Shown: positions 1 through 11,634 of the stretch, one piece after another
Layout of the letters: every line of letters begins with the position of its first letter
How positions within the stretch are numbered: position 1 is the stretch's first letter
Source of the DNA: Microthyrium microscopicum
Taxonomy: Eukaryota; Ascomycota; Dothideomycetes; Microthyriales; Microthyriaceae
DNA: 64,000 bases
Direction: 5' to 3'
Assembly (NCBI GenBank): GCA_010405405.1
Contig: MU004230.1
Coordinates: forward strand, 3,769,119-3,833,118
Position numbers and translations under genes: made by a program
Notes under the pieces: model-generated
What the model was told of the DNA's origin: nothing
Database searches by the model: none
The model's input: the letters and a program-made list of their open reading frames with translations, nothing else

Positions 1-339
1 GGGCTGTTGGTTGGCGGAGATGGATGTTGGGATCCCGGTGGGGAGGGGCGGGTCGTCTGGTATGTGGATGACATCTTGAGTGTCGGCGATGGTGGAGAGG
101 GAGATGTATTCAGCGGGCGCAGCGGAGGCGAGCGATGTTATCGAGGTGCGTGAGGCTGGATTGCTGTGGATTTGTGGTTTGGGTTGCGGAGATTGGTCGA
201 TGAGGTTCTTGGTCTGATTTTCTTGGTCGGGAGTGGGCTCTTGCTTGGTGATGGCGGTGGTGTTGATGCGTTTTGGAGGAGGTGGAGGAGAGCTTGTGAG
301 GTCGATGACTTCGATGTCATCTCTGGCGCGTTTCGACAT
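1..339 (-). CDS. 5' part of an unrecognised protein with a SUMO-interaction-like motif (runs off left edge)
   Basis: The reading frame opens with ATG at 339 and stays open for 113 codons to the window edge, so the gene is cut off and its C-terminus is unseen. The N-terminus begins MSKRARDDIEVIDLTSS. The acidic-hydrophobic core EVIDLT is a good match to a SUMO-interacting motif (V/I-x-V/I-D/E-L type). The rest of the visible part is low-complexity, rich in Pro, Ser, Thr and Gln, with a second hydrophobic-acidic patch DVIHIPDDPP near residue 90. SUMO-interacting motifs at an N-terminus are common in SUMO-targeted ubiquitin ligases and DNA-repair or chromatin proteins, but no catalytic domain is visible, so no function is assigned. 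The low-complexity composition and the clean ATG support a real coding start. Confidence 0.55.
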   Translation of the reverse strand, partial: MSKRARDDIEVIDLTSSPPPPPKRINTTAITKQEPTPDQENQTKNLIDQSPQPKPQIHSNPASRTSITSLASAAPAEYISLSTIADTQDVIHIPDDPPLPTGIPTSISANQQP

Positions 340-1229
340 ATTTTCTGTGCTCTTTGCGAGTAGAGATCGAGTCTTTTATTGTCCTGTGGAAGGGACGTGT
401 GGGTGCTATTTTTGGAGTTGATAAAGCTATGTGTGGTGGTGACAATTCTCCGAGTAAAGGAGAACGCGTCGTTAAGACGCGTAGCGCCACCAAACGTTGT
501 GGGGTAAGAATTTCAGCCTTATAGCAACGCCATTCATACATTATTTTCCGCACCTCATCCAAGACGTGAATATTACATGAAATAGAGCGAAAATAGATCA
601 ATTCGTTGCAGAGTTCAAGCTAAAAGACATCATCATCAACAAGCGTACAGTAACGGGCAATTTTCACATCACTAAACTCATAGACGATAACTTTGTCAGA
701 CTTGATGAATTGATTCAAACTACACGTACAAGAACAAGTCTATAACGACCTGTTTCTGCCCATCCAGCGCCAACCCACTGTATACGTAAGACACGAGCTG
801 CACCAGCAAGAAAATCATGTCCGACATGCACATGAAAAGCAATAGTAGCAAAATACACATTTCCCAATACGCGCTTCATCCCCGCCATACCCCGAGCTAA
901 GCAGTAGTGCCTAGCGATAGTCGTCTAGGATGAAACGCAGGTATCCGAACAAATGAAAAGAAGACAACAGGCAAGTATAAACAGCCCCCAAGGCGTAGAG
1001 CGCCTCAAAGTTTTCGTCACCGTGCTGAAGCCAATGGGATGTTTCGCAATGACAGAAAGGATGAGAAAATATTTGTGCTGTTTTCGGAAGGTTTTGCGCA
1101 AGACATCCAAAGCTATCGTTGCAAGTCATGGGTCTCATGAGTCAAATCAAAAGGGTAGAAAAGAGTGGTCAGCAGTCAGGGGGGCTTGCTGCAGCACTCT
1201 GTTGGTACAATTGAATCGCAGGCGTTGCT
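340..1229. other. Intergenic, no gene seen
   Basis: This lies between the start of the left-edge gene and the stop of the NTF2-like gene, both on the minus strand. It should hold the left gene's promoter and the neighbour's 3' UTR. I see no coding pattern or repeat here. Confidence 0.5.
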
Positions 1230-2899
1230 CTAGAACTCCCAGAAGCGGCCACCCTGATCAGTCTCTTTTGGCTTTTCCACTCGTCGCGGTGCTGGAGGCT
1301 CAGCAGGCTTGACATCGTCAAATTCCCAGATTGGCTGTGCGCCTTTGCGGCCGCCCATGCCGTCTCCGCCCGTCTTGATGCGGTACTGGTTCTCTTTTCG
1401 TGAGTCAGAGTTTGGGCTCTGGTCGTACATGTTCCAGTTGGGACCCATGCCTTTGACTACACGGGCGCGGTTAGGCTCGACGGGAGCGGTGGTGCGTGCT
1501 GGTAGTGGGGAGTTGTCGGCCATCTCAAAGTGGTGGCCAAAGTCCTTGTTGCGATGATCGAGATCGACATTGGTCACAGTGCGTAGAGGCTGCTTCTTGG
1601 TAGCAGTTGTTGGATCTTCCTCCTCTGTAACTGAGTTGCCCTGGGACACAGTGAGAGCGTCGTTGTGCTTGGATGATGGACGTTTTGGCTCTGGGGTGGC
1701 TTCGTCGGTGATGGAGAAATGGGCATGAGAATCTGGGCGTTCATGATGGACAACTGGACGTTGAACAGGTGACACATCAGCGCCCTCATCATCGCTCCAT
1801 GTCATGGTGCGTTGAGCATGAGGTTGGATCTTGGATGGGGCTTTGGCAGGAGTAGTAAAGTCTTCGAACCCCCATTGTGATGCGTGCTTTGGACGTGGCT
1901 GAACCTTGACCTCTGCAGCAGCCTCGCCGTCACCGAATTCAAAGTGATTATACTTTCTCGGGTTCGCGTTGGTCTTCACAGGAGATTTGGCAGCTTCTTC
2001 ATTCTCATCAAAGAGGCGCATGGGACGATAATTCTTGCCAGCTCCGCTCTTGGCTCCATTACTATTCTTGCGTGGCGACACTGGGCGATCTGATGGAGAT
2101 CCTGGGACAAAGTCCTCATTTTGACCAGCCAAGATGTCGGCCAAGTCGCGCGAAGCGGGTTTGGCGGACATGCGGGGAGCGACACCAGGGCCGAACTTGC
2201 GAGGTGTGGTTTGTTCATTGCTGTCGTCGCGTTGGTTAAGGATATCGTGTAGGTTCCGACGCTCGCTGTTCGCAGAGGTGCTAACGCTACTGGCATGCGA
2301 GCGGCCTTCGTTGGAAGCCTTTGATGCTGTGGAACGGCGGGAGTGGGAGGGAGCCGAGTTCTGAGAGTAATTGGCAACACCACCTGCAACTAAGCGCAAC
2401 TGATCCTTTCCGTCGCGAATTGGCCAATTCTTGCCTCGAGAGCCGATGACTTCGATATTTTTGAGCAGGGAAGCTTGGTCCCAATAAAGACGAATTTGAG
2501 TAATCTTTCCACTAAAGTCAAATTGGACAATGTGAATCTGCGCGACAAACGTTAGAGATGCACTTTGTTGGATCAAATACAGGCACTTACCATTGGGAAA
2601 ACCACCGTCTTGTCGGCCAGAAAGTTGTCATCGAGACCTGGCAACAATGCGCCTCCACCGGTCACAAATTCAATGTGGGTTTCGACTTCAGCGCATAGGT
2701 TGCAATCGGATTCAAAAGCATGAATAACCTTTTCCGTCTTCTTAGTCAGAACCTTGGCTTGAGCGGCCAAATGCTTGATGATGGCAGCAGGCTCGGATAT
2801 GGTAGTAAGAGTGGGAATGTAGTTAATGGTCGCGGCGTCAGCAAGGACATCGGGAGTGGGGGAACCCAGAAACTGGGTATAAGACTGCAGTAGAGTCAT
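1230..2899 (-). CDS. NTF2-like-fold protein with long disordered tail
   Basis: Two exons, 2899-2591 and 2537-1230, with a 53-bp GTAAGT..CAG intron (2590-2538), give 538 residues. The start is the ATG beginning MTLLQSYTQFLG. Residues 1-130 look like a fungal NTF2/SnoaL-like domain: a helical start, an ATINYIPTL segment, then strands VETHIEFVTGGG, KTVVFPMIHIVQFDF and KITQIRLYWDQASLL. The intron falls inside this domain. The remaining ~400 residues are disordered and rich in Ser, Pro and charge. They contain short aromatic-acidic boxes (YNHFEFGDGE, QWGFEDF, PIWEFDD, and C-terminal GGRFWEF) that resemble repeated linear interaction motifs. Proteins of this layout are widespread in Pezizomycotina and uncharacterised. 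The NTF2-like fold suggests a scaffold or ligand-binding pocket rather than a specific reaction. Confidence 0.8.
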
Positions 2900-3657
2900 T
2901 TTGCGATAAGTAGGCAGTATTAAACTACAGCAGGGTATGGATGGAGTGTTGAAAGTGTGTTGAGGGTGTAGAAAAGAGTGGTGAGTGTAATGTGAGTGTA
3001 ATGTTGTGTTGTTGTTTTTGGATGGTTGCAATTGTTTTGGTAGGACAGCAGGTGCTGCAGCTAGGCGAGAGCTCACCAAGCTGGGATGGAGAGGGAAGGT
3101 GCGACCTGCAGGGGGCCTAGGGAAGACGCGAGACGCGTGCTTGCCTTGCTCGGTTGAGATTCGAGGTGGCTCTTGCCTCTTTTCGAGTGTAAACTCGCAC
3201 AGTGTTGAGACGGAAATGTACGAAGTCGATGGTCGACTCAGAGTGCGATGGGACTTGGAAGATGAGCTTTGAAAGACGTGCTCAGACAATCCAAGGACAA
3301 AAAAGCGAGACGCGCTTGTTATATTTGGTCCATTAAACCAGACCAGCGCTTTGAGCTCCATCCCATCATCCTGTACGTGTAATCAGTGTTGGCACTCAAG
3401 TTAGTACTAAAACTAGTCTAGTATAGTATACTAGTACTCGAGTACTAGTAGTCTAGTATTTTAAATAATCTAACTAGTCTAGTACTAGTACTAGTATTAG
3501 AATTTCGTAGGACTAGTCTAGTCGAGTTAGTACCTAGTATTTCTAAACTAGTACTAGTATTGCCAAGCTTTGTCTTTTTACTAACAAAATACTAGAGTAT
3601 TAGTACTAGACTAGCCTAAAACTAGTACTCAAGTACTAGTAGAGTAAGTATTATCTA

Positions 3658-4365
3658 TTGAGAAGTTTCTACATCCCCCCGTTTTGAGTCCCCCCGTGGC
3701 CTGCGTCCCCCTAAGCTACTCTAGGACCCCAAAATGGTCCGTTTCACCCTTGTACGGCGTTTCCTTAGTAGCATGAAATCAAACCTTTTTAGGAATAGCT
3801 TCCTTTGGGCCGTCATTGGGCGTCTAAGGGTGTTTTTAAAATATCTTTTTAATCTCTTGCTTGACGATAAGTAATTCTTGAAACGAACTAATTATGAGCT
3901 ATAAAGATAAGATAAGATTGTTAAGCCTTAGTAATGTCTTCTTCTTAATCTCGCGATGCTTTACTTTTGCTTCCTCTCTTTATAATATCCTGATCTACTT
4001 TTAACTTAATCTACTTTTAACTTAATCTACTTTTAACTTAATTTACTTATATGCGCGTCTTAATGACGTCATCAAAAACTTGCTTTATTCTTAATCTACT
4101 ACCTCTTCTTTTTGTTATCAAAGGTACGTTCGTTCATAATAGTTAACCCTCAAAAACTAATTTTAAGATAAGCTAAACGCGTTTAAAAAACGCGTCCTCT
4201 TAGGTTAGTCTTTTCTAATTTTACCTAACAACAACGGATTTCAAGTCATTAGTTTTGGTACAGCTACTACTAAGGATTTAACTTTAGCGTCGGTTAAGGC
4301 GGATGGCTTAGGGGGTCGTAGACCACGGGGGGACTCAAAACGGGGGGATATGGAAACTTCACCTC
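3658..4365. mobile_element. Inverted-repeat element nested inside the hAT element, 10-bp flanking duplication
   Basis: Inverted repeats of about 55 bp at 3662-3716 and 4306-4360 match at 50 of 55 positions and carry the block CCCCCCGTTTTGAGTCCCCC. Just outside them is a perfect 10-bp direct repeat GTATTATCTA at 3648-3657 and 4366-4375, read as a target-site duplication. Duplications of 9-11 bp are typical of Mutator-like elements. The interior is AT-rich with no coding capacity. The nesting shows it inserted after the hAT element. Confidence 0.65.
3993..4040. repeat. Three exact tandem copies of a 16-mer
   Basis: The unit ATCTACTTTTAACTTA occurs three times without a mismatch at 3993-4008, 4009-4024 and 4025-4040, and a degenerate fourth copy follows. 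It lies inside the nested transposable element. Confidence 0.9.
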
Positions 4366-4518
4366 GTATTATCTAACTCTAGACTAGTATAGTACTAGTA
4401 CTAGTCCTGGATCTTAATTGGACTAGTCTAGTCGAGTAAGTATTAAAATAATCCTATACTAGCCGTACTAGTACTAGTACTCGACTAGACTAACTCGAGT
4501 TCCAACACTGCGTGTAAT

Positions 4519-6000
4519 TGCAGCCAACGCCTTTTCTCCCCCATGTTCCAGATGTTCTACCGCGAAGAACACTGGCTTTATCCATGTCTAATCCCATAAA
4601 AGGGTCTATACCTGACCAAAAAGGTGTGGCTACAAGGCAATAAACCCAATCTAATTTCTCGACTCAATGCAACCTTCATCTTATTGCCTAATTCAATATC
4701 CCATCTGTCGTGTTCCAGTACTATTTCCTTGATGCCAGTAAGCTCTAGAGACCTACAAAGTGGCCATCCAATGGGTATGTGACGACACGAAAGACCGTTG
4801 CAGAATTGCTTTTCCTGTCAAAATGCTAAAACTGGCTCGGCTCGGCAAGAAGCACGAGCCCAGTCTTCTCGTTTCACGTTGCGGCAAGCATGCGTTATGC
4901 AGGGATATGAACAAACCAGGGGTAAAGTCCATTATTTCTGATCTTTCATTGGCTATCATCTCTTCACACTTTTGGAGGCTTTTCGTCTTTCAATTGAATT
5001 GACTCTTGAAAATCAACAGTTAATATCTGTAATATGTATTGACAGCAATCGAATATACCCATCATCGCGAGCAAAAGAGGTTTGCACAGAACGTATTTAT
5101 AAATAGTACAATGTCTTGCATTCGTGAATATAAATCACAATTCTCATCTCTCGCTACCGTCAACTTGTACTCTAAGCAAGAACCAGCGTTACACCATAAC
5201 CACAATCACACTGGCTCCAAATTCATCACATCCCTCATATTTAACGTGGTGGCTCTGCTCAGAGGGTTCCATCCCTTTATAAATATCACCGAGAGTCCCC
5301 GTCCGCCGCCATCAATGCTTCAAATGCCGCCGACATCACACGCCAACTGCACGCTCGTGCCTTTCCAGGCCAGCCCATATTTCCAATGATCAGAAGCATT
5401 CCCATCGCGTTCTGCACTGACACGCATATGGATTATGGACAGCCAGGACAGGGCACACGACTGCAGCAGCTTTGTTGGCCAAAAGACATTGACCGTTGCG
5501 CTGGTCCAAAAAAGTCACCCTTGAAGATGCATCAACCATGCACACCACCAAATCAATCCATCGAACGAGCAAGCAAAAACCACCAATCAACCACCTCACC
5601 ATCGAAAAAAGAAGATCCGCTGAAATAAGTAAAATATGGTATTATGCACGCCAAATATAAAGTAAAAGCTAACCATGACATGCACCAAAGCGTAGTAATC
5701 AGCAAGCTGAGAAAGAAAGAAAAGAGACCGTCCAGTTCATATCAGAGCCTTTAGCAGCATCAAGTTCGTTCCCAAAGGTAAATGGGGTAAATTACATATG
5801 TTTGTGTTTGAGTTTCCGCATACCATTCCAACTCCAAACGTCCGTTTTTCCCAGCATCGCCGGCGGGAAATGTAGAGGGGGTATACATCTTCAAAAGGAA
5901 AATAGAAAAATACGCGCTTGAATGATCTACTGCGCTTTGTCTTGGTGGGTGGGTGGGGGTGTGGAGTTCGTGTTGTGGTGATGGTGACGGTGGTTGTTGT
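4519..6000. other. Intergenic, no gene seen
   Basis: About 1.5 kb between the transposon and the stop of the serine-rich gene. Open frames here are short and of random composition. Some of it is probably the 3' UTR of the minus-strand gene ending at 6001. Confidence 0.4.
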
Positions 6001-8580
6001 TCACTTCTTCCGTAGTTTGCGAAACAGGCCGGAGAAACCCATCTTCGACGCGCTTACGGTGAGTTTTGAGTCGCGGCGCTTGATCTTCTCGGGTACGGCG
6101 AAGGCTCCTTGTGCGCCAGATGTGTCGTAGACGGGTGATGGGAGGTCTTCGAGTGCTAGTGGATCGTAGGGCATGCTTTGCCGCCAGCCGAAGAGTTCGT
6201 CTTCGTTGGCGCGGAGATCTGGGCGCGTGAGGGTCATGCGTAGTGTCATTTCGCGATTTAGCAGCGGGTCGATATATTGTGGACCAGTGCCTATTTGCGG
6301 TGCAAGTAATTCAGGCTGGAACTTGAGATCTAGAGATGGCACGCTTTCGGTGTTGAGCGAGCCGAAAATGGAGACGCGGTTGTATTTGGAGGCTCGCCAT
6401 GAGAAGCTGGTATCGGCGGGCGTGGCGGGAGATTCGGTGCCGTTGTCTGATGTGTCGTAGGCTTCTTCTAGGTCTGGGTCGACGATTTCGGTGGTGTTGT
6501 CGATAAAGGAGATCATGTCGTGGTTTAAAAATGCTTTGGCGTCGTTATGGCCAGTCGAATATGGAAGTTTGGGTGTTTGTGGGATGCTTTTGTCTGGTTG
6601 GGGATTGGAGGGGAAGCCATATGTCAGTGCTTCGTCAAACTTCTGAGGTGATGCAAGATATTGCCGTAATTTATGTCTTGCTTCCGGATTGCGATAGTAA
6701 ACGGCTTCTGGATCTATGCCGGGGCCCATAGTATCGCTGCTTTGCCTCATACCAACACTCATCATCGTGGCATGGGAGACATTTCGACGATGCGATGGGA
6801 ACATGGGTGATCTGGGAACTGGCGAAGGTGTTGTGGATGTCCATTGTTGACTATGATTTAGACCACCTTGTTGTGACTCGGGCCTCTTGACGGTTGTTCT
6901 TCTTCGGACCGTGCCTCGTTCCTGAGGACGGCCTCTACTCGAATTGTCCATGCTATTTTCACCGGGTTTTTTCTTGTGTTTTTGTTTCGTGGGCTTGTCC
7001 TCGACGTGATGTTGGGTCGGTGAAGCCTTGTATGGCGAGGAAGTCTTGCGATGGGAGGGAGAAGATCGAGACTTGCTTTTCTCGGTTGACTCCGAATGTC
7101 GATTGTAATATGGTTCCAAAGCGACGAACAATCGTTCTTGTTCTTCTCTAGAAAAAAGTTGAGAACGAAGTTTTTCAGGCAAGGTCATGAACCATTGGGC
7201 CTTGGCCTGAGTTGCGAGAACGTCGCCAAAAGAAGCCTGAGAGGAGTTCACCCGCGCGTAATCAGGCCGTTGTTCGAGAGCATAAGGAGAAGGTGAGTGC
7301 CGGGATGGTGATAGATTGATATTGGGTCTAGGCGATCTTGATTTATGAGAGGGCCTGCGTGCATTGACGGAATCATTGGCACTGGGAGCGCGGGGGGAGG
7401 GGGATTGATGAAGTGAAGAAGAGTAGGCAATATGCAAACGCTCCAGGGAGGAGAAGTATTTTCTTCTGAAACAGCAAGTCAGCGGCAGTACTAAATCGAA
7501 CGGCTTGGGCGTCAGAAGAGTGATCTGTAGAGCTAGTGATTGTGCACGGTCAAGATCAATGGCACCTGGATGGATTCCGCATGTGGCTCTGTGAACTAAC
7601 GGGTCGTGAGGCCAGTAGCGGGAGCTTGTTCTGTACTGTACTTTTGCGCCGCAGCCTCAAGACTGCAATATTGCATTTGTGCTATTTGCTTTCGAACCGA
7701 AATACCAAGTATTGCTTCGCTGCATAAACCACAGCAGGAAGAAACAATTTGGTGTGTGGACCGCTGGGCCGGAAGTTCAACACATCGTCGTATCGGTACT
7801 GTCAAAGCAGGTACCGAATACAAACGCGCATCATCAAAAGGATCCTGGAGCAATGCCAATGGCGTCGAGGAATGCTGGACGAGGTGTGGCACACTCGCTT
7901 CCTTCGACCTTGGGATCACGCATTCAAGCAGCTTGTGCAGGGCGGAATGGAGCCAGTAACTCCTGTTCCTAGAGCATCTGGTCACTTGGTGTCGACAATA
8001 CCTAGACTTCTGGAGAGGTGTTATCGGTCCAAATTACGATTGTCGCCGACATTTTGGTCCGGCAAGGTCATACTCTAGTCCTGCATGCCTCTTATTCGTG
8101 TCCTACATTGTTGGTGTGGTCCACCGATACAATGGATAAATAGAGCCAGATTAACTTTTGAAGGCGCGGGATGGTGCAATGCTAGCTTCCCGAATAGGTA
8201 CCGCTATACAGCAATAAAATCCTTTTGATCCGCGTTTTCGCAATAAAAGGCCTAGTATTTGACAGGTCCGGTCGCCTCTTTTTTTAGGCTCTGGGGCACT
8301 ATTGCAGGGCTCGCTTGGGCCCTTGCAACAATAACGACATGTATTATCAACATTAAAGAAAAGCGCCGACTTACTGGATACATATTGGAAGATTCAAATA
8401 TTCTTCTTCGCTGACTGTCGGAGGATCGTTTCCCGGAAGAGTTGCCTTCTTGGATTTTGATTTGTGGTGTGTCCTTGATTTGGCTTCAGGTGGACTGGGC
8501 GATGTCGACTTGGATGATTTTGTTCGGCTTGTCGCAGTCTTTGGCCGAGACTTTCTCTCGCGATTCTTGGTCGATTCCAT
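6001..8580 (-). CDS. Serine/proline-rich conserved fungal protein with a 909-bp intron
   Basis: Exon 1 is 8580-8375 (ATG, MESTKNRERKSRPK) and exon 2 is 7465-6001. Joined, they give 556 residues. The splice uses GTAAGT at 8374 and TTTCAG at 7466, with CTGAC as a branch-like site, and creates the segment EEEYLNLPICIQRKYFSSLERL. A signature of this kind (EEYL..P..I.RKYFS.LERL) recurs in a Pezizomycotina-specific family as I remember it, which is the main reason for joining the exons. Exon 1 is basic and Ser/Lys-rich (nuclear-localisation-like). Exon 2 has a conserved-looking block QWFMTLPEKLRSQLFSREEQ, long Ser/Arg/Pro-rich stretches, and a more ordered C-terminus ending GFSGLFRKLRKK. No catalytic motif is visible and the function is unknown. 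The long intron is unusual for this genome, so a separate small gene at 8375-8580 remains possible. Confidence 0.7.
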
Positions 8581-11500
8581 TTTTCTAGTCGAGGCAGCTC
8601 CTCCTCGTACCTGACGTAGCCAGACGTCAAGGCTATCAGATGTTCTTCAGGGGCCTTGAAGGGGTCAATCTCAGAGCGACTGTGCCATGTGCCCACGGGA
8701 TGAGATAGAGAAGTTGAAGATCAGGATGGGGACCAGGAGGCTTCTATAAAGGGAGATCAAAGCAATACAAATTAATTGCAGTTCATGTAAAGACACTACG
8801 CAAATAGAGCAGCAGAGGGCACCGATGGGTTTTTGGACTTGCCCTGTGGCCGCTCGTGATGGGTCAGAACAAATGGCGGTGTTAGGAAAGGAGCAGCATC
8901 AAGACTATATTTGAACCTCACTATCGCGTCTAGAGCAATGGCAAATGAGCCCAGCAAAGATCTACCCTGTCAATACAAATTCAAAACTCTGTGACGACCA
9001 TTGCTAGCGAAGCCGTGCTGTGCCGACATGGCTACGCGTTGGAAACAAAAACGGACACAGAACAACAATCTCGCACCTCGACAGGCGGCTCGCTCGCCTC
9101 CAGTGGGCTTCTGCAGCCGGAAAATAAGAGGCATGGTTTGGGCTGACAGAGCCAGAAACATGTTGACAGCACTGACGATGGCCACAGAAGCAAAGAGAAC
9201 AGGGCCAAGGGTGCGAGATTGGTGGCATGCTCAAAGTACCATCCGAAAGGGATGCAGGGATAGAGATGTCCAATGGAACTCGAAGCGTCAGACCGCTGGC
9301 AAGAGATACTTGGGAGAACGTACCGCGAAGTACCTCCTGAAAGGCTGAAGCACAGAGGGTACTGAGGTACTGTTACTCAATCGAGACAGATATACCGTGG
9401 CAGTTGACTTGCAGTCCCCTATTACCAAAACAGACATATATCCAGGGTTCCAAATCCCGACAAACTGGGAGCTATTTCAGCATGCATGGATTCTACAGAA
9501 GCTGTAGTAAAATAGCTGAGATGTTTGAATTGCTGCCCTTTTAGAAGTACTCGAACACTTTAAGGACACGAATCGGACAAATGAAACATGTACATGAAGC
9601 ATCAAAGAGTATCATACCGGTAGTGTTATTATAACCAATCTGTATTAACTCTATAATATTGATTCTATATGTGTATCGAGTAAAAATAACTTTAAGACTC
9701 TATGGCAACTGGTGAGGTGAAGTTGTACCGTATACAATATGCAAAAGTCCTCTTTGGGGTCGACGACTTTGGTGATATCTTGATCTTGCATCTCGTTTGG
9801 CTTCATTGCTCATCTTGTAAACTTGCACTTGCGCATCAATCAACATCAGGACTACAGAGGCGAATCTTTAGGCGTTTTTTCAAAAAAATAATGTTGAAAC
9901 CCTGCTGGTGCTCGCAAACAAACCGTTTTGACGATCGTCAAGTCGCACAGTTCTTCCAAGCCCTTCGCCAGCTTCTTCCCTGAACCTCATCTCTCTAGAA
10001 GTATTTCGTTTGATAATGTCTCTCCAATCTCCATGCAAAGCTAAGTATGTTTCTTTTCCCACGCCAAGCTCCTTTCAACCCCATGTAATAATGACCCCGG
10101 TCTAGTTCAATGCTCTCACTGCCTCCATGGAAGAAGTTGAGTGGGAAAGAACAAGGTCTTAGATCTTCATGCAGAACAACCCTGGCTTAGACACAAACGC
10201 CACAAAAGTCTCTACTTTGGGCTCACAGGCCTTTTCCCCACTGAAGACGCAACCTCTGCCAACAAAATTCTCCGATCAAGCAAGTCAGGATAGACAACTT
10301 CATGTGCAGTCTATTCATACATGCATTCAGTAGAGCCAAACGACCGCATCAAGGGCTGCCCGGAATCGCCTTGCTGCAATACACCCTGGCCAGTATCCCA
10401 CGCTCCAGACCAGACAATTGGCTGTGAGGGCATCAAATCCTCAATTGTTTCTCTCTGGGCTTGGAAACGCGATTTCACACCTCCGACTCTGCCGTGTCCC
10501 AGCCGCATCACACCAGAGAAGGTGCTCAATCTTGCACTCACTCTGGGGTAAATTCTGTGCAACAGAACCACCTGCGAATAGCGCCAGCCCGCAATGTGAT
10601 TGTGACACCAACTGTGACAATATCGAGAATTTGATTATCACTGGCCCGTAGCGTTCGGGCATTTCGATCCAGCGAACACGCAATGGCTCTTCTCTAACCA
10701 GTTTGGGCCATGCGGATTCGTAAATAGGCGGCGTCGCGGCGAGACCACGGCAGACAAGGAATTTCCCTAGATCCTGCATCTCCATGCAGCATTAGAGTCG
10801 CACAGATTACCTGCTCTTCAATCGTCCGAGTACGGCAAATCGAACAGGCGTGCGGAAATAATCGCACCTCAACTGCGCAACAGACAAGAAGGGCCGTGAT
10901 TCTTGGAATCTGCGCTTGCTGGTTAGTGCCCAGATTGTCGGGCCTATTCTGCATGAATCTAAGATTTCTAGGTATTACAGTTAACTGGTAAGAAGTAGAA
11001 GCAGATCTGATGATTGTCTCTGAAACCTTGGGCTCGTTCTTCGATCGTAGCCAGGATGTCGACCATGAACTATGATTGCCCGCCAGCATCATTTTCAATC
11101 TATCTTTGTCAAAACACATTTTCACGCTCCGGCTCAACACAACTTCAATCCTAATAGCGGGGATTACACAATTCGACTCCAAATATGGATCGGATTGATA
11201 TCTCAGCTGCGTTCTAGGTTCTGCAACTATTAGTCTATTTTGCTATAGGAATATTAACCTTGGCCAGTGCGACCGGCTTCATAACAAGCTGGCATCTTGC
11301 TTGTCCAGATTAGCTCTGGTATCATGTAGTTTTATGTCTCTATCCTTGTGATTGCAGCTCAGCAAACTCTTTCTAAATCAGATACCTGCTAGTCTACAAG
11401 CTCGCCTTCAACATTGCCACCACCAGAGTAGTCAGGCTGCTGAGCGTTATCGCTGATGGTGACGTTTCCAATTGCAAGGAAGTATGGTTCATTTTTTATC

Positions 11501-11634
11501 ATAAATTCAAAGTCGAATCCATAGGTTTCTGGAAGAATCCACGATCTTTTATGCGTACTATGTCCAGTTCCTCCATGGCAGAACCCTATGAAGGGAGCTT
11601 TCTATATATCATTACAGTGTTTGACCAAACCATG
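8581..11634. other. Gene-poor 3-kb intergenic region
   Basis: I find no convincing gene. The longest frames (for example 9702-9983 plus, and 10694-11182 minus, the latter opening on TTG rather than ATG) have no recognisable domain, no supporting splice signals and ordinary composition. The first few hundred bases probably hold the promoter of the serine-rich gene, and the last few hundred the 3' UTR of the Zn2Cys6 gene. Confidence 0.4.

Larger units (their letters stand above)
3384..4510. mobile_element. Non-autonomous hAT-type transposon with 8-bp target duplication
   Basis: The element starts CAGTGTTGGCACTC (3384) and ends with the inverted counterpart GAGTTCCAACACTG (to 4510). It is flanked by a perfect 8-bp direct repeat CGTGTAAT at 3376-3383 and 4511-4518. 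An 8-bp duplication and CAGTG-type ends are hallmarks of the hAT superfamily. Both arms (about 3384-3660 and 4361-4510) are made of CTAGTA/TACTAG-rich subterminal repeats, and no transposase frame exists, so the element would depend on a transposase supplied elsewhere. It sits about 480 bp upstream of the NTF2-like gene start. Confidence 0.85.

Noticed and set aside
7606-8078. Plus-strand frames inside the 909-bp intron (RILEQCQWRRGMLDEVWHTRF..)
   Set aside because: Peptide-like in parts but no recognised domain, overlapping frames on both strands, and no splice support. Mentioned only as a possible nested gene.
10694-11182. 162-codon minus-strand frame next to the Zn2Cys6 gene, considered as a cluster member
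   Set aside because: Starts on TTG, no domain, and its Cys and Arg distribution looks random.
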